Numbered from the stretch's first letter, positions 1-8,750 are shown. The stretch: DNA of 64,000 bases from Dehalococcoidia bacterium (GCA_020847985.1 JADLBC010000004.1:42776-106775), one strand, 5' to 3'. A program made the numbers and translations. The notes: generated by a model not told the origin, from the letters alone.

Positions 1-424
1 ACCCCGCCAGCCGCGGCACGTCCACGACCCTGGCGCGGCCCAGCTGCGCGAGGAACTGGTACATCCCGAACGTCGGCGTGACATTTACCACCGCCTCGGG
101 CATCGTCAGCCGGAGGACGATGTCGATGAGCTCGTCGGCGCCCGTCCCCGCGACCACCTGCTCGGGCGTCACGCCCGCGTACCCCGCGATGGCCTCGCGC
201 AGCGCCGTCTGCCCGGGGTCCGGGTAGATGTGCAGGTCGGCGCGCGCGATCGCCTCGCGAATCTCGGGCAGCGGCCCGTAGAGATTCTCGTTCGCGTCGA
301 GCTTCACCAGCCGCTCGATGGGCACGCCAATCTCGGCCGCCAGCACATCGAGCGGCTTTACGGGCGTGTACTCCTCCAGGTCGTCGAAGTCCGCCCGCAG
401 GTAGCGCAGGGGCGTCGTTTGCAT
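1..424 (-). CDS. hisC: Histidinol-phosphate aminotransferase, N-terminal part (cut by window edge)
   Basis: This is the start of a fold-type I PLP aminotransferase of histidine synthesis, converting imidazole acetol phosphate to histidinol phosphate. The protein opens MQTTPLRYLRADFDDLEEY and carries the family signature KLDANENLYGP near residue 40, then the IYPDPG and GTGADELID segments typical of HisC. The PLP lysine lies beyond the window. The ATG sits inside the hisD stop (TGATG, one base shared), so the two genes are translationally coupled and this is the most downstream gene of the his operon seen here. Identity is well supported by both sequence and context. Only about 140 residues are visible. 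Confidence 0.9.
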   Translation of the reverse strand, partial: MQTTPLRYLRADFDDLEEYTPVKPLDVLAAEIGVPIERLVKLDANENLYGPLPEIREAIARADLHIYPDPGQTALREAIAGYAGVTPEQVVAGTGADELIDIVLRLTMPEAVVNVTPTFGMYQFLAQLGRARVVDVPRLAG

Positions 425-1749
425 CAGCGGCCCTGCATCCGGCGTTCGGCGGCGTGGGCATGCCCGGAGAGTCCTTCCGCCCGCGCGAGGATGCCGGCCA
501 TGCGCGCCAGCTCTTCCGTGTCGCCTTCGGGCAGATGCACGACGCTCGTGATCTTGAGGAAGTCGTGCACCGTGAGCGGCGAACTCCAGCGCGCGCTTCC
601 GCCCGTCGGCATGGTGTGGCTGGGCCCGGCGGTGTAGTCGCCAATCGCCTCGGGCGAAGCCTCGCCGAGGAAGAGCCCGCCCGCGTTGCGCACCTTCGCC
701 GCGTAGGCCGCCGGGTTCTCGACGATCAGGCAGAGGTGCTCGGGCGCGTATTCGTTCGCGAGCGCGATGGCGTGGTCGATGTCGTTGACGAGGATGCAGC
801 CGCCCCGGCCGTCCAGCGCCGCCGTCGCGATCTTCGCCCGCTCGATGGTGCGAAGCTGCCGCGCCAGCGCCGCGTTCACCTCGTCGGCGAGGTAGTGCGA
901 CGGCGTGAGCAGGATGGGGCTCGCCAGCGCGTCGTGCTCGGCCTGCGCGATGAGGTCGCTCGCCACCGTCTCCGGGTCGGCGCTCTCGTCGGCGATCACC
1001 ATCGTCTCCGTCGGCCCGTAGATGGCATCGATGCCGACATCGCCAAAGACCTGCTTCTTCGCGATGGTGACGAAGAGCCCGCCCGGCCCGCAGATCTTGT
1101 CCACCTTCGTCACGCTCTCGGTGCCATAGGCGAGCGCGGCTACGCCCTGGGCGCCCCCGCACTTAAATACGCCATCCGCACCGGCGATATCGGCGGCCAC
1201 GAGCTTCACCGGTGGCACCGTGCCGTCGGGGAGCACCGGGCTCGCGATGTACACCTCGTCGCAGCCCGCCACGCGCGCCGGGATGGCGCACATCAGCACC
1301 GTGCTCGGCAGCGGCGCACGCGTCCCCGGCCCGTAGATCGCCACGCGCTCGATGGGGCGCACGACCTGCCCGAGCCCGCCCTGGTTGAAGGTGAACAGCG
1401 CTCCGCGCAGCTGCTGCTCGTGGTACTGGCGGATGCGCCCGGCGGCGAACTTCAGCGCCTCCACCACTTCGCCCGGGACGGCGTCGTAGGCCGCGCGAAT
1501 CTCATCGACCGAAACCCGCAGGTCCCCGGTCTGGGCGTTGTCGAACTTCGTGTTGTAGTAGCGAACGGCGTTGTCGCCGTCTTCGCGCACGTCGCGGATG
1601 ACGCGCCGCACCACTTCTTCGGGCGAAAGCTCCTGCCCGAACGCGCGGAAGATCGTCTCCCGCATCTCCATCGGCAGCTCGTCAGTGTCCAGCGGCCGCC
1701 GCGAGAGCAGCGTCTTCCGCCCCTCCTCGGCATTCCGGATTATGCGCAT
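424..1749 (-). CDS. hisD: Histidinol dehydrogenase
   Basis: Zinc enzyme that oxidises histidinol to histidine in two NAD-dependent steps. The 441 residues match the usual length of about 430. Family blocks are visible: YGPGTRAPLPSTVLM, the NAD-binding stretch around KICGPGG, DAIYGPTETMVIADE, AQAEHDALASPILLT, and the C-terminal EHLCLIVENP and GGLFLGEASPEAIGDYTAGPSH segments that supply catalytic His and zinc ligands. Its ATG overlaps the last ten bases of the preceding zinc-phospholipase-like gene, and its stop overlaps the hisC start. It therefore lies in the middle of a tightly packed operon transcribed leftward. Assignment is secure. Confidence 0.96.
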   Translation of the reverse strand: MRIIRNAEEGRKTLLSRRPLDTDELPMEMRETIFRAFGQELSPEEVVRRVIRDVREDGDNAVRYYNTKFDNAQTGDLRVSVDEIRAAYDAVPGEVVEALKFAAGRIRQYHEQQLRGALFTFNQGGLGQVVRPIERVAIYGPGTRAPLPSTVLMCAIPARVAGCDEVYIASPVLPDGTVPPVKLVAADIAGADGVFKCGGAQGVAALAYGTESVTKVDKICGPGGLFVTIAKKQVFGDVGIDAIYGPTETMVIADESADPETVASDLIAQAEHDALASPILLTPSHYLADEVNAALARQLRTIERAKIATAALDGRGGCILVNDIDHAIALANEYAPEHLCLIVENPAAYAAKVRNAGGLFLGEASPEAIGDYTAGPSHTMPTGGSARWSSPLTVHDFLKITSVVHLPEGDTEELARMAGILARAEGLSGHAHAAERRMQGR

Positions 1750-2498
1750 CCCAGGTACCTTTCCAGCGCCGCCGCCACGGCGCTCCGGGAGCGGTCGATG
1801 AACCCCTCCACTTCGGCGCTCGTGATGTGTGCGATTGTCTCATTGAGCAGTTCGGGCAGCGAATCCAGGAACGACTTCAGCGTCTCCCCTTCCTCCAGCC
1901 CGCTGAAGCGCAGATGGTTCGAAATCATGCCTCGCATGCGGTCGTAATCCATCGTTCGCGCCGCCACGTCGTAGGAAACCTGCCGCCAGCGGTCGAGCGT
2001 CTCGGGCTCGATGAACCCCGTGTGAATGTTCTCGACGGTGCCGCTCAGGGCGGCGCACATATGCCGCTTCAGTTCCGGGTCGTTGCCGTACACGCGGTCG
2101 AGGTCGAACTGCAGGAGGCGATCCATCACATTCGCGCGGATGGCGCCGCCCAGCGCGTCGTGTTGGGCGAAGTACCGCCGGTACACCCCCGTGATGTACT
2201 GCTCGTCCATCACCAGGTGGCTGATATAGCCGCACACCCACGCCAGCGTCTCCGCGTTCAGCAGGTCCGGCTCGAGGAATCGCCCATGCTGCGAAAGAAA
2301 CCCGCCCACGGAGTCCTGGTGGTCCGGCCCGGAGAGGTCGAAGAAGTGCGTGCTCAGCCGGTCCTGCTTCGTGATGACGCGGATATCCGGAGAGGTCGCG
2401 CCCAGCAGGAAGGGCCCCTCGTTCACGGCGAGGACGTCGTGCGCGATCTCAATCGCCACATCCCGCGCCAGGACCATGTGCAGCGTGATCGGAGGCAA
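1740..2498 (-). CDS. Zinc-dependent phospholipase C-like protein in the his operon
   Basis: The 252-residue protein resembles the alpha-helical zinc-dependent phospholipase C fold (Zn_dep_PLPC family). It has an early TLHMVLARDVA segment, then LLGATSPDIR, THFFDLSG, and a helix with YISHLVMDEQY. These supply the scattered His and Asp residues that would bind metal. I infer a metal-dependent hydrolase; the substrate is unknown and no signal peptide is seen. The longest start is a TTG at 2498, two bases after the hisG stop. An ATG at 2477 is possible but would drop the first candidate ligand His. It lies between hisG and hisD with overlaps, so it is co-transcribed with histidine genes without an obvious role in that pathway. 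Confidence 0.6.
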   Translation of the reverse strand: MPPITLHMVLARDVAIEIAHDVLAVNEGPFLLGATSPDIRVITKQDRLSTHFFDLSGPDHQDSVGGFLSQHGRFLEPDLLNAETLAWVCGYISHLVMDEQYITGVYRRYFAQHDALGGAIRANVMDRLLQFDLDRVYGNDPELKRHMCAALSGTVENIHTGFIEPETLDRWRQVSYDVAARTMDYDRMRGMISNHLRFSGLEEGETLKSFLDSLPELLNETIAHITSAEVEGFIDRSRSAVAAALERYLGCA

Positions 2499-2499
2499 C

Positions 2500-3903
2500 T
2501 TACGGCACCGCCTCGGCGACCGATGCCCGCAGCGCCGACACCAGGTCGTCCAACAGCGCCGTGCGCGTCGTCGCGGATTCGCTTCGAACGATAACGCAGT
2601 TCGTCGACTCCATGAACGGGTCGAGCATCTTCAGGCCGTTCGCGCGGATGCTCGTGCCCGTTTCCGTGCCCTCTACCAGCAGGTCCGCGTCCTCGGGCAC
2701 GAACCCCTCGCTCGCCCCGGCCACGGGGATGATGGTGGCGAAATCGAGGTCCAGGTCGCGGGCGAAGCGCTCGGCCGTCGCCGGGAACTCGCTGGCGATG
2801 CGCACCCGCCGCCCGAGTCCCTTCCAGATGGGCAGCGCCTCGGCCGTCGTCTCCGCCGGGAAGGCCTGGTCGACCACCGGCCCGATGCGGTAACGGTTTC
2901 GCCCCAGGTCGACCGCCATTTGCACCGGTGAACCAGGGAACCGGCAGAGATGCTCCCAGAGCAGGTCGCGCCCGCTGATACCTATGTCGAACACGCCCAT
3001 CGCCACCAGCGCGGGCATATCCTGCGGGCGCACCACCTTCACTTCGAGCGCCGCGATGCCGCTCGCGGGGCGCCGCACGTAGCCCTGCTCGTCGTATCCC
3101 GCGAAGGTGAGGCCGGCCGCGGCGAGGCAGGCGGGCGTGTGCCGCTGCGCATGTCCATCCGGCACCGCCATTCGCACCACATCGCGGGACCGTTGTTCGC
3201 GCCGCATCCCGCCCGTGTGGTGCGTGTGTGGCAGCGAAGCATCCGGTTCGTCGCCGGAGAGCAGCCCGCGCAGCTTCGCCAGGACCGCGCCCAGCGGCTT
3301 CGAAGCGAGCGCGTCGGCGTTCGCGATGAGGGCCAGCCCGCCGCGGAACACCCGCCAGAGGGGGCACAATCCCATCGCCTCCACCGGCGCCGCATCCGCC
3401 GCCGGCAGCAGTGCGAAGTCGGCGTCATCCGGGGGGTATGCCTCCGCCGACCCCGAGACCGTCAGCAGGCGGTATCCCGGTAACCGCAGATGCGTGCCCA
3501 CCAGGTCGGCCAGGTTCGGCAGCTCCGAGGCGATGCGCGCGCCGGGGATGCCCGAGGGCACCTCCTCCGTCGCCAGCCCCGAGGAGGCCGAGGCGGCCAG
3601 CCAGACCTCTCCCGCCGGCCCCGGCAACCCCCCGATGCGCACGATCCGCTGCAAGGGGAAGCGCACCTGCATCTCCGTGAGCCACAGGTCCGAGCAGATG
3701 CCCAGGTCGTAGTTCCCCATCGCCACCTGCACCGGGATGTCCTTCTCGCGGAAGGCGCGCAGGGTCAGGCCATCGTCCGGCAGCACCGACCGGAGGGTGC
3801 GCGACCCCGGTTCATACCCGGTGGTGGCGATGCCCACGCCCGCCAGCATGGCCGCGACGTGGCCCCGCGCATCACTCGCCGGCAGCGCCAGCTTCACGCT
3901 CAC
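2500..3903 (-). CDS. hisG: ATP phosphoribosyltransferase, tandem-duplicated HisG
   Basis: HisG condenses ATP and PRPP as the first step of histidine synthesis. A short-form HisG has about 210-230 residues; this protein has 467 because it holds two homologous halves (about 2-215 and 241-463). The halves align visibly: DIPVQVAMGNYDLGI with DMPALVAMGVFDIGI, and RIASELPN with RIASEFPA. The second half keeps the PRPP-binding loop EGTETGTSIRANGL (411-424). The first half has only LPAADAAPVEAMGL (166-179), without the Thr-Gly-Thr. Neither half has the usual N-terminal PKGR motif. The GTG start overlaps the hisZ stop (GTGA). The first half may be a built-in structural or regulatory domain. Function in histidine synthesis is well supported by context; the architecture is unusual. 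Confidence 0.85.
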   Translation of the reverse strand: MSVKLALPASDARGHVAAMLAGVGIATTGYEPGSRTLRSVLPDDGLTLRAFREKDIPVQVAMGNYDLGICSDLWLTEMQVRFPLQRIVRIGGLPGPAGEVWLAASASSGLATEEVPSGIPGARIASELPNLADLVGTHLRLPGYRLLTVSGSAEAYPPDDADFALLPAADAAPVEAMGLCPLWRVFRGGLALIANADALASKPLGAVLAKLRGLLSGDEPDASLPHTHHTGGMRREQRSRDVVRMAVPDGHAQRHTPACLAAAGLTFAGYDEQGYVRRPASGIAALEVKVVRPQDMPALVAMGVFDIGISGRDLLWEHLCRFPGSPVQMAVDLGRNRYRIGPVVDQAFPAETTAEALPIWKGLGRRVRIASEFPATAERFARDLDLDFATIIPVAGASEGFVPEDADLLVEGTETGTSIRANGLKMLDPFMESTNCVIVRSESATTRTALLDDLVSALRASVAEAVP

Positions 3904-5102
3904 TTGTATTGCACGAGCAGCCCGACGAGGTCGTCGAGCGAATCGAGGTCGCGGCCCGTGTCGGGCGTCGTCGCCGAGAGCTTTCCGTCGCGCACGCGCA
4001 CGGCCACGGCCGCGGCGCCCGGGTCCGATGCCAGTGCCGCCGAGATCCCGCTTCGATGCAGCGTCTGCGCGACCTGGAGCGCCTCACCCATGTCGGCCAG
4101 CGCGCCCGGCACGACGGCGACCGTCAGGCGCGGCGTGCTCGAAGGCGCGAGGTGGTCCGCCAGCCTCCCCGCGTCGAGCGCGAGCCCGCAGGCTGTCTTC
4201 GCCGGCCCCGCGAGCCCCGGTGCGTACCGCCCGCCCTTGCCCCAGGACTGCCCGTCGGCATCGAATTCGAAGACGACGCCCGTGTAGTACTCGAAATCCC
4301 GCGGGATGCCGAAGTCGACGACCACGTCCCGCCGCGAGGCGGCGAGCGCTGTCGCGATCGACCGCAGTTCGTCCAGCGCCGGGATCGCGTCCGGGAGCAC
4401 GCCATCGGCCAGCGCCCGAAGGTTGTCGATGAGCGCGACGCCGCCCGGCGTGACCGCCACATCGACAAACGCGCAGAGTTGCGGGTCCGATGCGAGCCCG
4501 GGCCGCAGGGCACGGATGCCGTGTTCGGTGACCGCGTCCACCATCTCGGCGAAGTCGGCCCCGCCGGCGGCGAGCGACGCCGCCAGCGCGCGGGTCACCC
4601 CAACGTGCCCGAGGCGCACCACCGGCCGCATGCCCAAAGCATCGAGCGTTTCGCAGGCGACGGCCGCGACCTCAAGGTCCGCCAGCGCACCGGGCGCCCC
4701 GAGGTATTCGATGCCGATCTGCCAGTCCTCGCGGTCGCCTGCGGCGCTGAAGCGGAAGACGTTCTGTACATAACACATGCGGGCGGGCAGCCCCATGGCC
4801 GCCTCCGTCGCGAGTCGCGCCACGGGGATGGTCGAATCCGGGCGGAGGACCACGCGGTCGCCGCTCCAGCCATCCCAATCGAGGAAGGTGTACACGCGCG
4901 AAAGCATCGCCGGTGTCAGGCCGCCCGCCGCGGTGAAAAGGCTGTACGTCTCGATCGTCGGCGTGCGGACCTCTTCGTAGCCCCAACGCGCGGCTGCGCC
5001 CCGGAACGCGTCCTCCACGCGCCGGAAGGCACGCATGTCGGGTGGCAGCAGGTCACGCATCCCCCGGCTGCGCTGGATCGGCACATCGAACGAAGCACTC
5101 AT
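3900..5102 (-). CDS. hisZ: ATP phosphoribosyltransferase regulatory subunit HisZ
   Basis: HisZ is a paralogue of histidyl-tRNA synthetase that lacks aminoacylation activity and binds short-form HisG, giving histidine feedback. The 400 residues begin with SRGMRDLLPPDM and show the class II core RPDSTIPVARL (motif 2 region), YVQNVFRFS, and FEYYTGVVFEFDADG. The C-terminal anticodon-binding domain of true HisRS is poorly represented, and the position right before hisG argues for HisZ. It is the first gene of the operon. A TAGAAT box lies 10 bp upstream of the ATG at 5102. The next gene upstream is divergent. Confidence 0.9.
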   Translation of the reverse strand: MSASFDVPIQRSRGMRDLLPPDMRAFRRVEDAFRGAAARWGYEEVRTPTIETYSLFTAAGGLTPAMLSRVYTFLDWDGWSGDRVVLRPDSTIPVARLATEAAMGLPARMCYVQNVFRFSAAGDREDWQIGIEYLGAPGALADLEVAAVACETLDALGMRPVVRLGHVGVTRALAASLAAGGADFAEMVDAVTEHGIRALRPGLASDPQLCAFVDVAVTPGGVALIDNLRALADGVLPDAIPALDELRSIATALAASRRDVVVDFGIPRDFEYYTGVVFEFDADGQSWGKGGRYAPGLAGPAKTACGLALDAGRLADHLAPSSTPRLTVAVVPGALADMGEALQVAQTLHRSGISAALASDPGAAAVAVRVRDGKLSATTPDTGRDLDSLDDLVGLLVQYK

Positions 5103-5112
5103 GGCCGCTCCG

Positions 5113-5118
5113 ATTCTA
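5113..5118 (-). promoter_or_regulatory. Predicted -10 box of the his operon
   Basis: TAGAAT on the minus strand, 10 bp before the hisZ ATG. The same hexamer precedes the genes at 5989 (+), 20221 (-) and 28653 (-). No convincing -35 is seen. Confidence 0.5.
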
Positions 5119-5184
5119 GGCGACGCGTGCGAAGGGAATAGCGGCGCGCCTCACAACCCCGCGCGAGGGCCGATCGCGCGGTGA

Positions 5185-5190
5185 TAAGCT
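5185..5190 (+). promoter_or_regulatory. Predicted -10 box, leaderless type, for the kinase-like gene
   Basis: TAAGCT followed by six bases and the GTG at 5197. Fits the recurrent TAnnnT-N6-8-start pattern of this window. Confidence 0.4.
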
Positions 5191-5196
5191 CAGCCC

Positions 5197-5937
5197 GTGA
5201 GCGACGAAACCCCCATCGGGCTCGCCGAAGCCGAGGAGCTGCTCGCCAGCGCCAGCTTCCTCGATTGCCGTTCGCTCTGGCACTCCTCGAACTACGTCTA
5301 TCTCGCGCGCCTCTGTGGCCCGGCCGGCGAACCCTTTGCCGCCATCTATAAGCCGCTTGCCGGTGAGTCCCCGCTCTGGGATTTCCCGGAAGGCCTCTAC
5401 CGCCGGGAGGTCGCGGCCTACCGCTTTTCGCGCGCGCTCGGCTGGGACTTCGTACCGCCCACGGTCGTGCGCGATGGCCCGGAGGGCATCGGATCGCTCC
5501 AGCTCTTCGTTTCGCACGACCCCCAAACCCACTTCTTCGTCCAGCGCGACGACCCCGAACTGGTGCCGCAGCTGCAGCGCATGGCGGTGTTCGATTTCGT
5601 TGCGAACAACGCCGACCGCAAGGGCGGACACTGCCTGCTCGACCCCAAAGGGCGCATCTGGGGCATCGACCACGGTCTTTGCTTTCACCCCCAGTACAAG
5701 CTGCGCAGCGTCATCTGGGACTGGGCCGGCGACCCCATCCCGGACGAGTGGCTGGCCGAACTGGCGGCGGCGAGCGACGCGCTCACGGCCGGCGGCGCGA
5801 CCGCCGAGTCGCTGGCCGAGCTCCTTTCGCCGATGGAGATCGAGTGCCTGGTAACGCGCGCGAACACGCTCCTCGCGACGCGCCGCTTCCCGGCTCCGCA
5901 GGGGCAGCAGCGCCACTACCCCTGGCCGCTCGTCTGA
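5197..5937 (+). CDS. SCO1664-family phosphatidylinositol kinase-like protein
   Basis: The 246 residues match the SCO1664 family (TIGR03843), proteins of unknown substrate related to the PI3/PI4-kinase fold and common in actinobacteria and Chloroflexota. Visible are an ATP-lysine-like AAIYKPLAGESPLWDFP near residue 50, a catalytic-loop-like FVANNADRKGGHCLLD near 145, and the metal-loop-like WGIDHGLCFHP. The length is usual for the family. The GTG start has a TAAGCT box six bases upstream, suggesting a leaderless mRNA. It is transcribed away from the his operon. In actinobacteria, relatives sit near phosphatase and cysteine-ligase genes; here the neighbours give no clue. Confidence 0.78.
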   Translation: MSDETPIGLAEAEELLASASFLDCRSLWHSSNYVYLARLCGPAGEPFAAIYKPLAGESPLWDFPEGLYRREVAAYRFSRALGWDFVPPTVVRDGPEGIGSLQLFVSHDPQTHFFVQRDDPELVPQLQRMAVFDFVANNADRKGGHCLLDPKGRIWGIDHGLCFHPQYKLRSVIWDWAGDPIPDEWLAELAAASDALTAGGATAESLAELLSPMEIECLVTRANTLLATRRFPAPQGQQRHYPWPLV

Positions 5938-5963
5938 CCGCAACACGGACCGCCGCCAGCCCG

Positions 5964-5969
5964 TAGAAT
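5964..5969 (+). promoter_or_regulatory. Predicted -10 box for the MBL-fold hydrolase gene
   Basis: TAGAAT, 19 bp before the ATG at 5989. A GGAGG ribosome-binding site lies between the box and the start, so this gene has a short leader. Confidence 0.5.
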
Positions 5970-5988
5970 CCGGCGCCGGAGGCACCCC

Positions 5989-6825
5989 ATGCAGACCGTG
6001 ACCATCGGCAACGTCCAGATCACCCCCGTCCTCGATGCGGCGGTGCTCATGAACCCGCTCACCTTCATCCCCGGGCATGGGGAGGATGTCGCGCGCGAGT
6101 TCGCCCACCAGGCCGACGAACGCGGCCTCCTGCCGATGGCCATCACGACTTACCTGGTCCGCTCCGAGGGCAAGACCCTGCTCGTCGATTCGGGCCTCGG
6201 CGCGCGCAAGCGGCCCGGCTTCCCCCAGGGTCACCTCGATGACGCGCTCGCCGCCGTGGGCGTCGGGCCCGAGGAGATCGACGTCGTGCTCAATACGCAC
6301 CTCCACATCGACCACGTCGGCTGGAACACGGTCCCCGGCGAGGATGGCAGGCCGCGCATCTTCTTCCCCAACGCCACCTTCGTCTTCCAGCAGCGCGAAT
6401 GGGACTTTTGGATGACGCCCGAATACCTCGCCGACCCGCGGCATCCCCATCTCGCGGAGTGCGTCCAGCCCGTCGCCGATGCCGGCCGCGTGACACTGCA
6501 TCCGGACACCGAGACAGCGTTCGACACGAACATCACCTTCATCGCGAGCCCCGGGCACACGCCCGGCCACGTCGCCATCGGCATCGCCAGCGCGGGCGAG
6601 CGCGCCCTCATCGTCGGCGATGCGAGCCACCACCCGGTGCACGTCCAACACCCGGACTGGTCGCCGGGCATAGACCTCGACCCCGTTCTCTCCGCGAGGT
6701 CCCGTGAGGCACTCCTCGACCGCGCCATCGCCGAAGAAAGCATCTGGGCGGCGGGGCACTGGCCCTTCCCCGGCATGGGCCGAATCCTCCGGCTCGAAGG
6801 CAAGCGCGTCTTCCGCGCACTCTGA
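5989..6825 (+). CDS. Metallo-beta-lactamase-fold hydrolase
   Basis: A 278-residue MBL-fold protein with the metal-binding HxHxDH motif as THLHIDHVGW (near residue 103). Later His and Asp ligands appear in SPGHTPGHV and VGDASHHPVHV. The layout resembles lactonase (AHL/quorum-quenching type) and related MBL hydrolases. It has no signal peptide and is probably cytoplasmic. The ATG is preceded by GGAGGCACCCC and a TAGAAT box. The downstream gene starts about 50 bases later and has its own box, so this looks monocistronic. Substrate cannot be told from sequence. Confidence 0.85.
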   Translation: MQTVTIGNVQITPVLDAAVLMNPLTFIPGHGEDVAREFAHQADERGLLPMAITTYLVRSEGKTLLVDSGLGARKRPGFPQGHLDDALAAVGVGPEEIDVVLNTHLHIDHVGWNTVPGEDGRPRIFFPNATFVFQQREWDFWMTPEYLADPRHPHLAECVQPVADAGRVTLHPDTETAFDTNITFIASPGHTPGHVAIGIASAGERALIVGDASHHPVHVQHPDWSPGIDLDPVLSARSREALLDRAIAEESIWAAGHWPFPGMGRILRLEGKRVFRAL

Positions 6826-6863
6826 GACCGCCGCGGCCGTTGCTCCCGCGCGAATTGATGTCG

Positions 6864-6869
6864 TAGCGT
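6864..6869 (+). promoter_or_regulatory. Predicted -10 box, leaderless type, for the beta-helix protein gene
   Basis: TAGCGT followed by seven bases and the ATG at 6877. It supports that ATG over the GTG at 6868, which overlaps the box. Confidence 0.4.
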
Positions 6870-6876
6870 GCCGGGG

Positions 6877-8736
6877 ATGGCACGCCGCCGGCGCTGGTTC
6901 GCGCTCTTCTCCCTGGCCGCATTCGTGGGCACGCTCCTGGGCCAACCCTGGCGCGCGGAGGAGCCGCTCGCGGCCGGTCCTGTCACCATCGTCGTGACCA
7001 GCGCCGCCGACAGCACGACGCCGGCGGCCGTCTGCCCCGACGACACCCGCTGCACCCTGCGCCGCGCGATCGAGGTCGCGAACGCCGACATCTCCGGCAA
7101 TCCCATCGTCATCACGTTTTCGCCGGCCACCTTCCCGGGTATCGCACCCGCGCTCATCGCACCCGTGGCGCCGCTGCCGGCGGTCATCCGCGCGCAGGTC
7201 ACGATTGACGCCGCCGGCCTCGGGGTGATTCTTGATGGCGGCGGCATCCCCGGCGCGCACACCGAGGGCATCACCTTCGCGGCCCCCGAAGGCACGCTGC
7301 GGGGCCTCATCATTCGCCGCTTCACGGGCGCCTGCATCGTCGCGATCGCACCCGGCGCTTCCATTGGCGGTGACCTCTCCGCCACGTACGCGAACCGCCT
7401 CGACGACTGCACGACCGGCATCCTCGTGCGCGGGGCGTCAGCGCAGATTGCCGGTAACCGCATCGGGCTCGCCTCCTCGGCGGGGCTCGTACAGGTGGGC
7501 ATCCTCGTCGCCGCGGGCGACGCCACCGTTGGCGGGCTGGCCACCGCCGGGCCGTTCGCGGCCAACACCATCGGCAACGCGGTCGTGGCCATCCGCGTGG
7601 GCGAAGCGACCTCCCCGGCCTTCGGTGGCGTAACCATCGCGCGCAACGTCATTGGCATCGATGGTTCCGCCTTCGCGCCCGTGGGGACCGGCGTAGCGCT
7701 CGGTCAGAACTCCTCCAACACGCGCGTCGTCCAGAACACGATCACGAACGCCGGCTGGGGCGTCTCCGTGGCGGCCGATGCCGCGGGCGTCTCGGTCACG
7801 GGCAACCGCATCCAGTCGAACCGCTTCGGCGTCATCCCCGGGCTCGCGGTCGATCTCGGCGGCGACGGCGTCTACAACCCCTCCGACCCCGGCGACGTGG
7901 ACAACGGCCCCAACCGGCTCATCAACCGCCCGGTCATCCTGCGCGCGACCCAGGCCCGCGTGACTGGAGAAGCCGGGGCGGCCTGCCCGGGCTGCACGGT
8001 CGAGCTGTACCGCGCCGCCCCTGTCCCGGGCTCGCTCGATGGCAACGGCCTCGACCCGGTGCCCACGCCGCTCGCCATCGCCGATACCGCCGGCGCCTTC
8101 ACCTTCGAAGCGCCGCCGGTGGCGCCGGGCGAATGGCTTACGGCGCTCGTCACCGACGCGAACGGCAACACGTCCGAATTCGGACCGCAGGCCCGCGTGG
8201 GCACGGGGGTCGCCCAATGTGGCAACACCGCGCTTGTCCAGGGCTGGAACCAGGCCGCCTACTTCGGGCCTTCGCCGGTGCAACTCGGCAACAGCTTCCC
8301 CAACGACGCGAGCCCCATTCGCGCCATTTACCACCTGGAGGATGGCACGGCGAACTTCACCCGCTGGATCGCCGGACAGGCTGCCGGGCGGACGCTCACG
8401 GGCCTCACTCCGGGCGAGGTCTACTGGTTCCTGGCCGATGCGCCTACCACCATTCCCGGCGGCTTCAGCCTCACGACGGGCCTCCCCGTGCCGCTGCGGC
8501 AGGGCTGGAACGACTTCGTCTACATCGGCGGGAGCGCCGCGGTCGCCGACGCGCTCGCCAGCCTCGGCGCCGCCTACACCGACCTCTACCGCTTCGATGC
8601 GAGCACCGGGAGCTGGCGCGCGTATGGGTCGGCCGCCACGCCGGAATGGGCCCACCAGTTCGGGACCATCGAAAGCTGCGGCGCCTACCAGGTCTACATG
8701 AACGGTGTAGCGAACCTCACACCGCTCCAACCCTGA
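6877..8736 (+). CDS. Secreted CSLREA-type parallel beta-helix protein
   Basis: A 619-residue exported protein. The N-terminus MARRRRWFALFSLAAF followed by a hydrophobic run is a signal peptide. A CSLREA-like segment follows (CPDDTRCTLRRAIEVAN), then many short turns rich in N, G, I and V (for example GNRIGLA, NVIGIDG, NTITNAG, GNRIQSN) typical of a right-handed parallel beta-helix. A Big/CarboxypepD-like domain follows (CTVELYRAAPVPG ... FTFEAPPVAPGEWLTALVTDANGNTSEFGP), and two repeats begin QGWNQAAYFG and QGWNDFVYIG. It is probably a surface or extracellular adhesin or polysaccharide-interacting protein; no catalytic residues were identified. The GTG at 6868 is an alternative start. Confidence 0.8.
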   Translation: MARRRRWFALFSLAAFVGTLLGQPWRAEEPLAAGPVTIVVTSAADSTTPAAVCPDDTRCTLRRAIEVANADISGNPIVITFSPATFPGIAPALIAPVAPLPAVIRAQVTIDAAGLGVILDGGGIPGAHTEGITFAAPEGTLRGLIIRRFTGACIVAIAPGASIGGDLSATYANRLDDCTTGILVRGASAQIAGNRIGLASSAGLVQVGILVAAGDATVGGLATAGPFAANTIGNAVVAIRVGEATSPAFGGVTIARNVIGIDGSAFAPVGTGVALGQNSSNTRVVQNTITNAGWGVSVAADAAGVSVTGNRIQSNRFGVIPGLAVDLGGDGVYNPSDPGDVDNGPNRLINRPVILRATQARVTGEAGAACPGCTVELYRAAPVPGSLDGNGLDPVPTPLAIADTAGAFTFEAPPVAPGEWLTALVTDANGNTSEFGPQARVGTGVAQCGNTALVQGWNQAAYFGPSPVQLGNSFPNDASPIRAIYHLEDGTANFTRWIAGQAAGRTLTGLTPGEVYWFLADAPTTIPGGFSLTTGLPVPLRQGWNDFVYIGGSAAVADALASLGAAYTDLYRFDASTGSWRAYGSAATPEWAHQFGTIESCGAYQVYMNGVANLTPLQP

Positions 8737-8750
8737 CGCCCGTCCCCGGC

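Noticed and set aside
454..1947. Long open frame antisense to hisD and the next gene (497 codons)
   Set aside because: It mirrors hisD in a high-GC sequence and has an Arg/His/Ala-rich composition with no recognisable domain. hisD is certain.
5116..7260. 714-codon open frame on the minus strand opposite the kinase-like, MBL and beta-helix genes
   Set aside because: Shadow frame of three well-supported genes; composition and lack of any motif exclude it.
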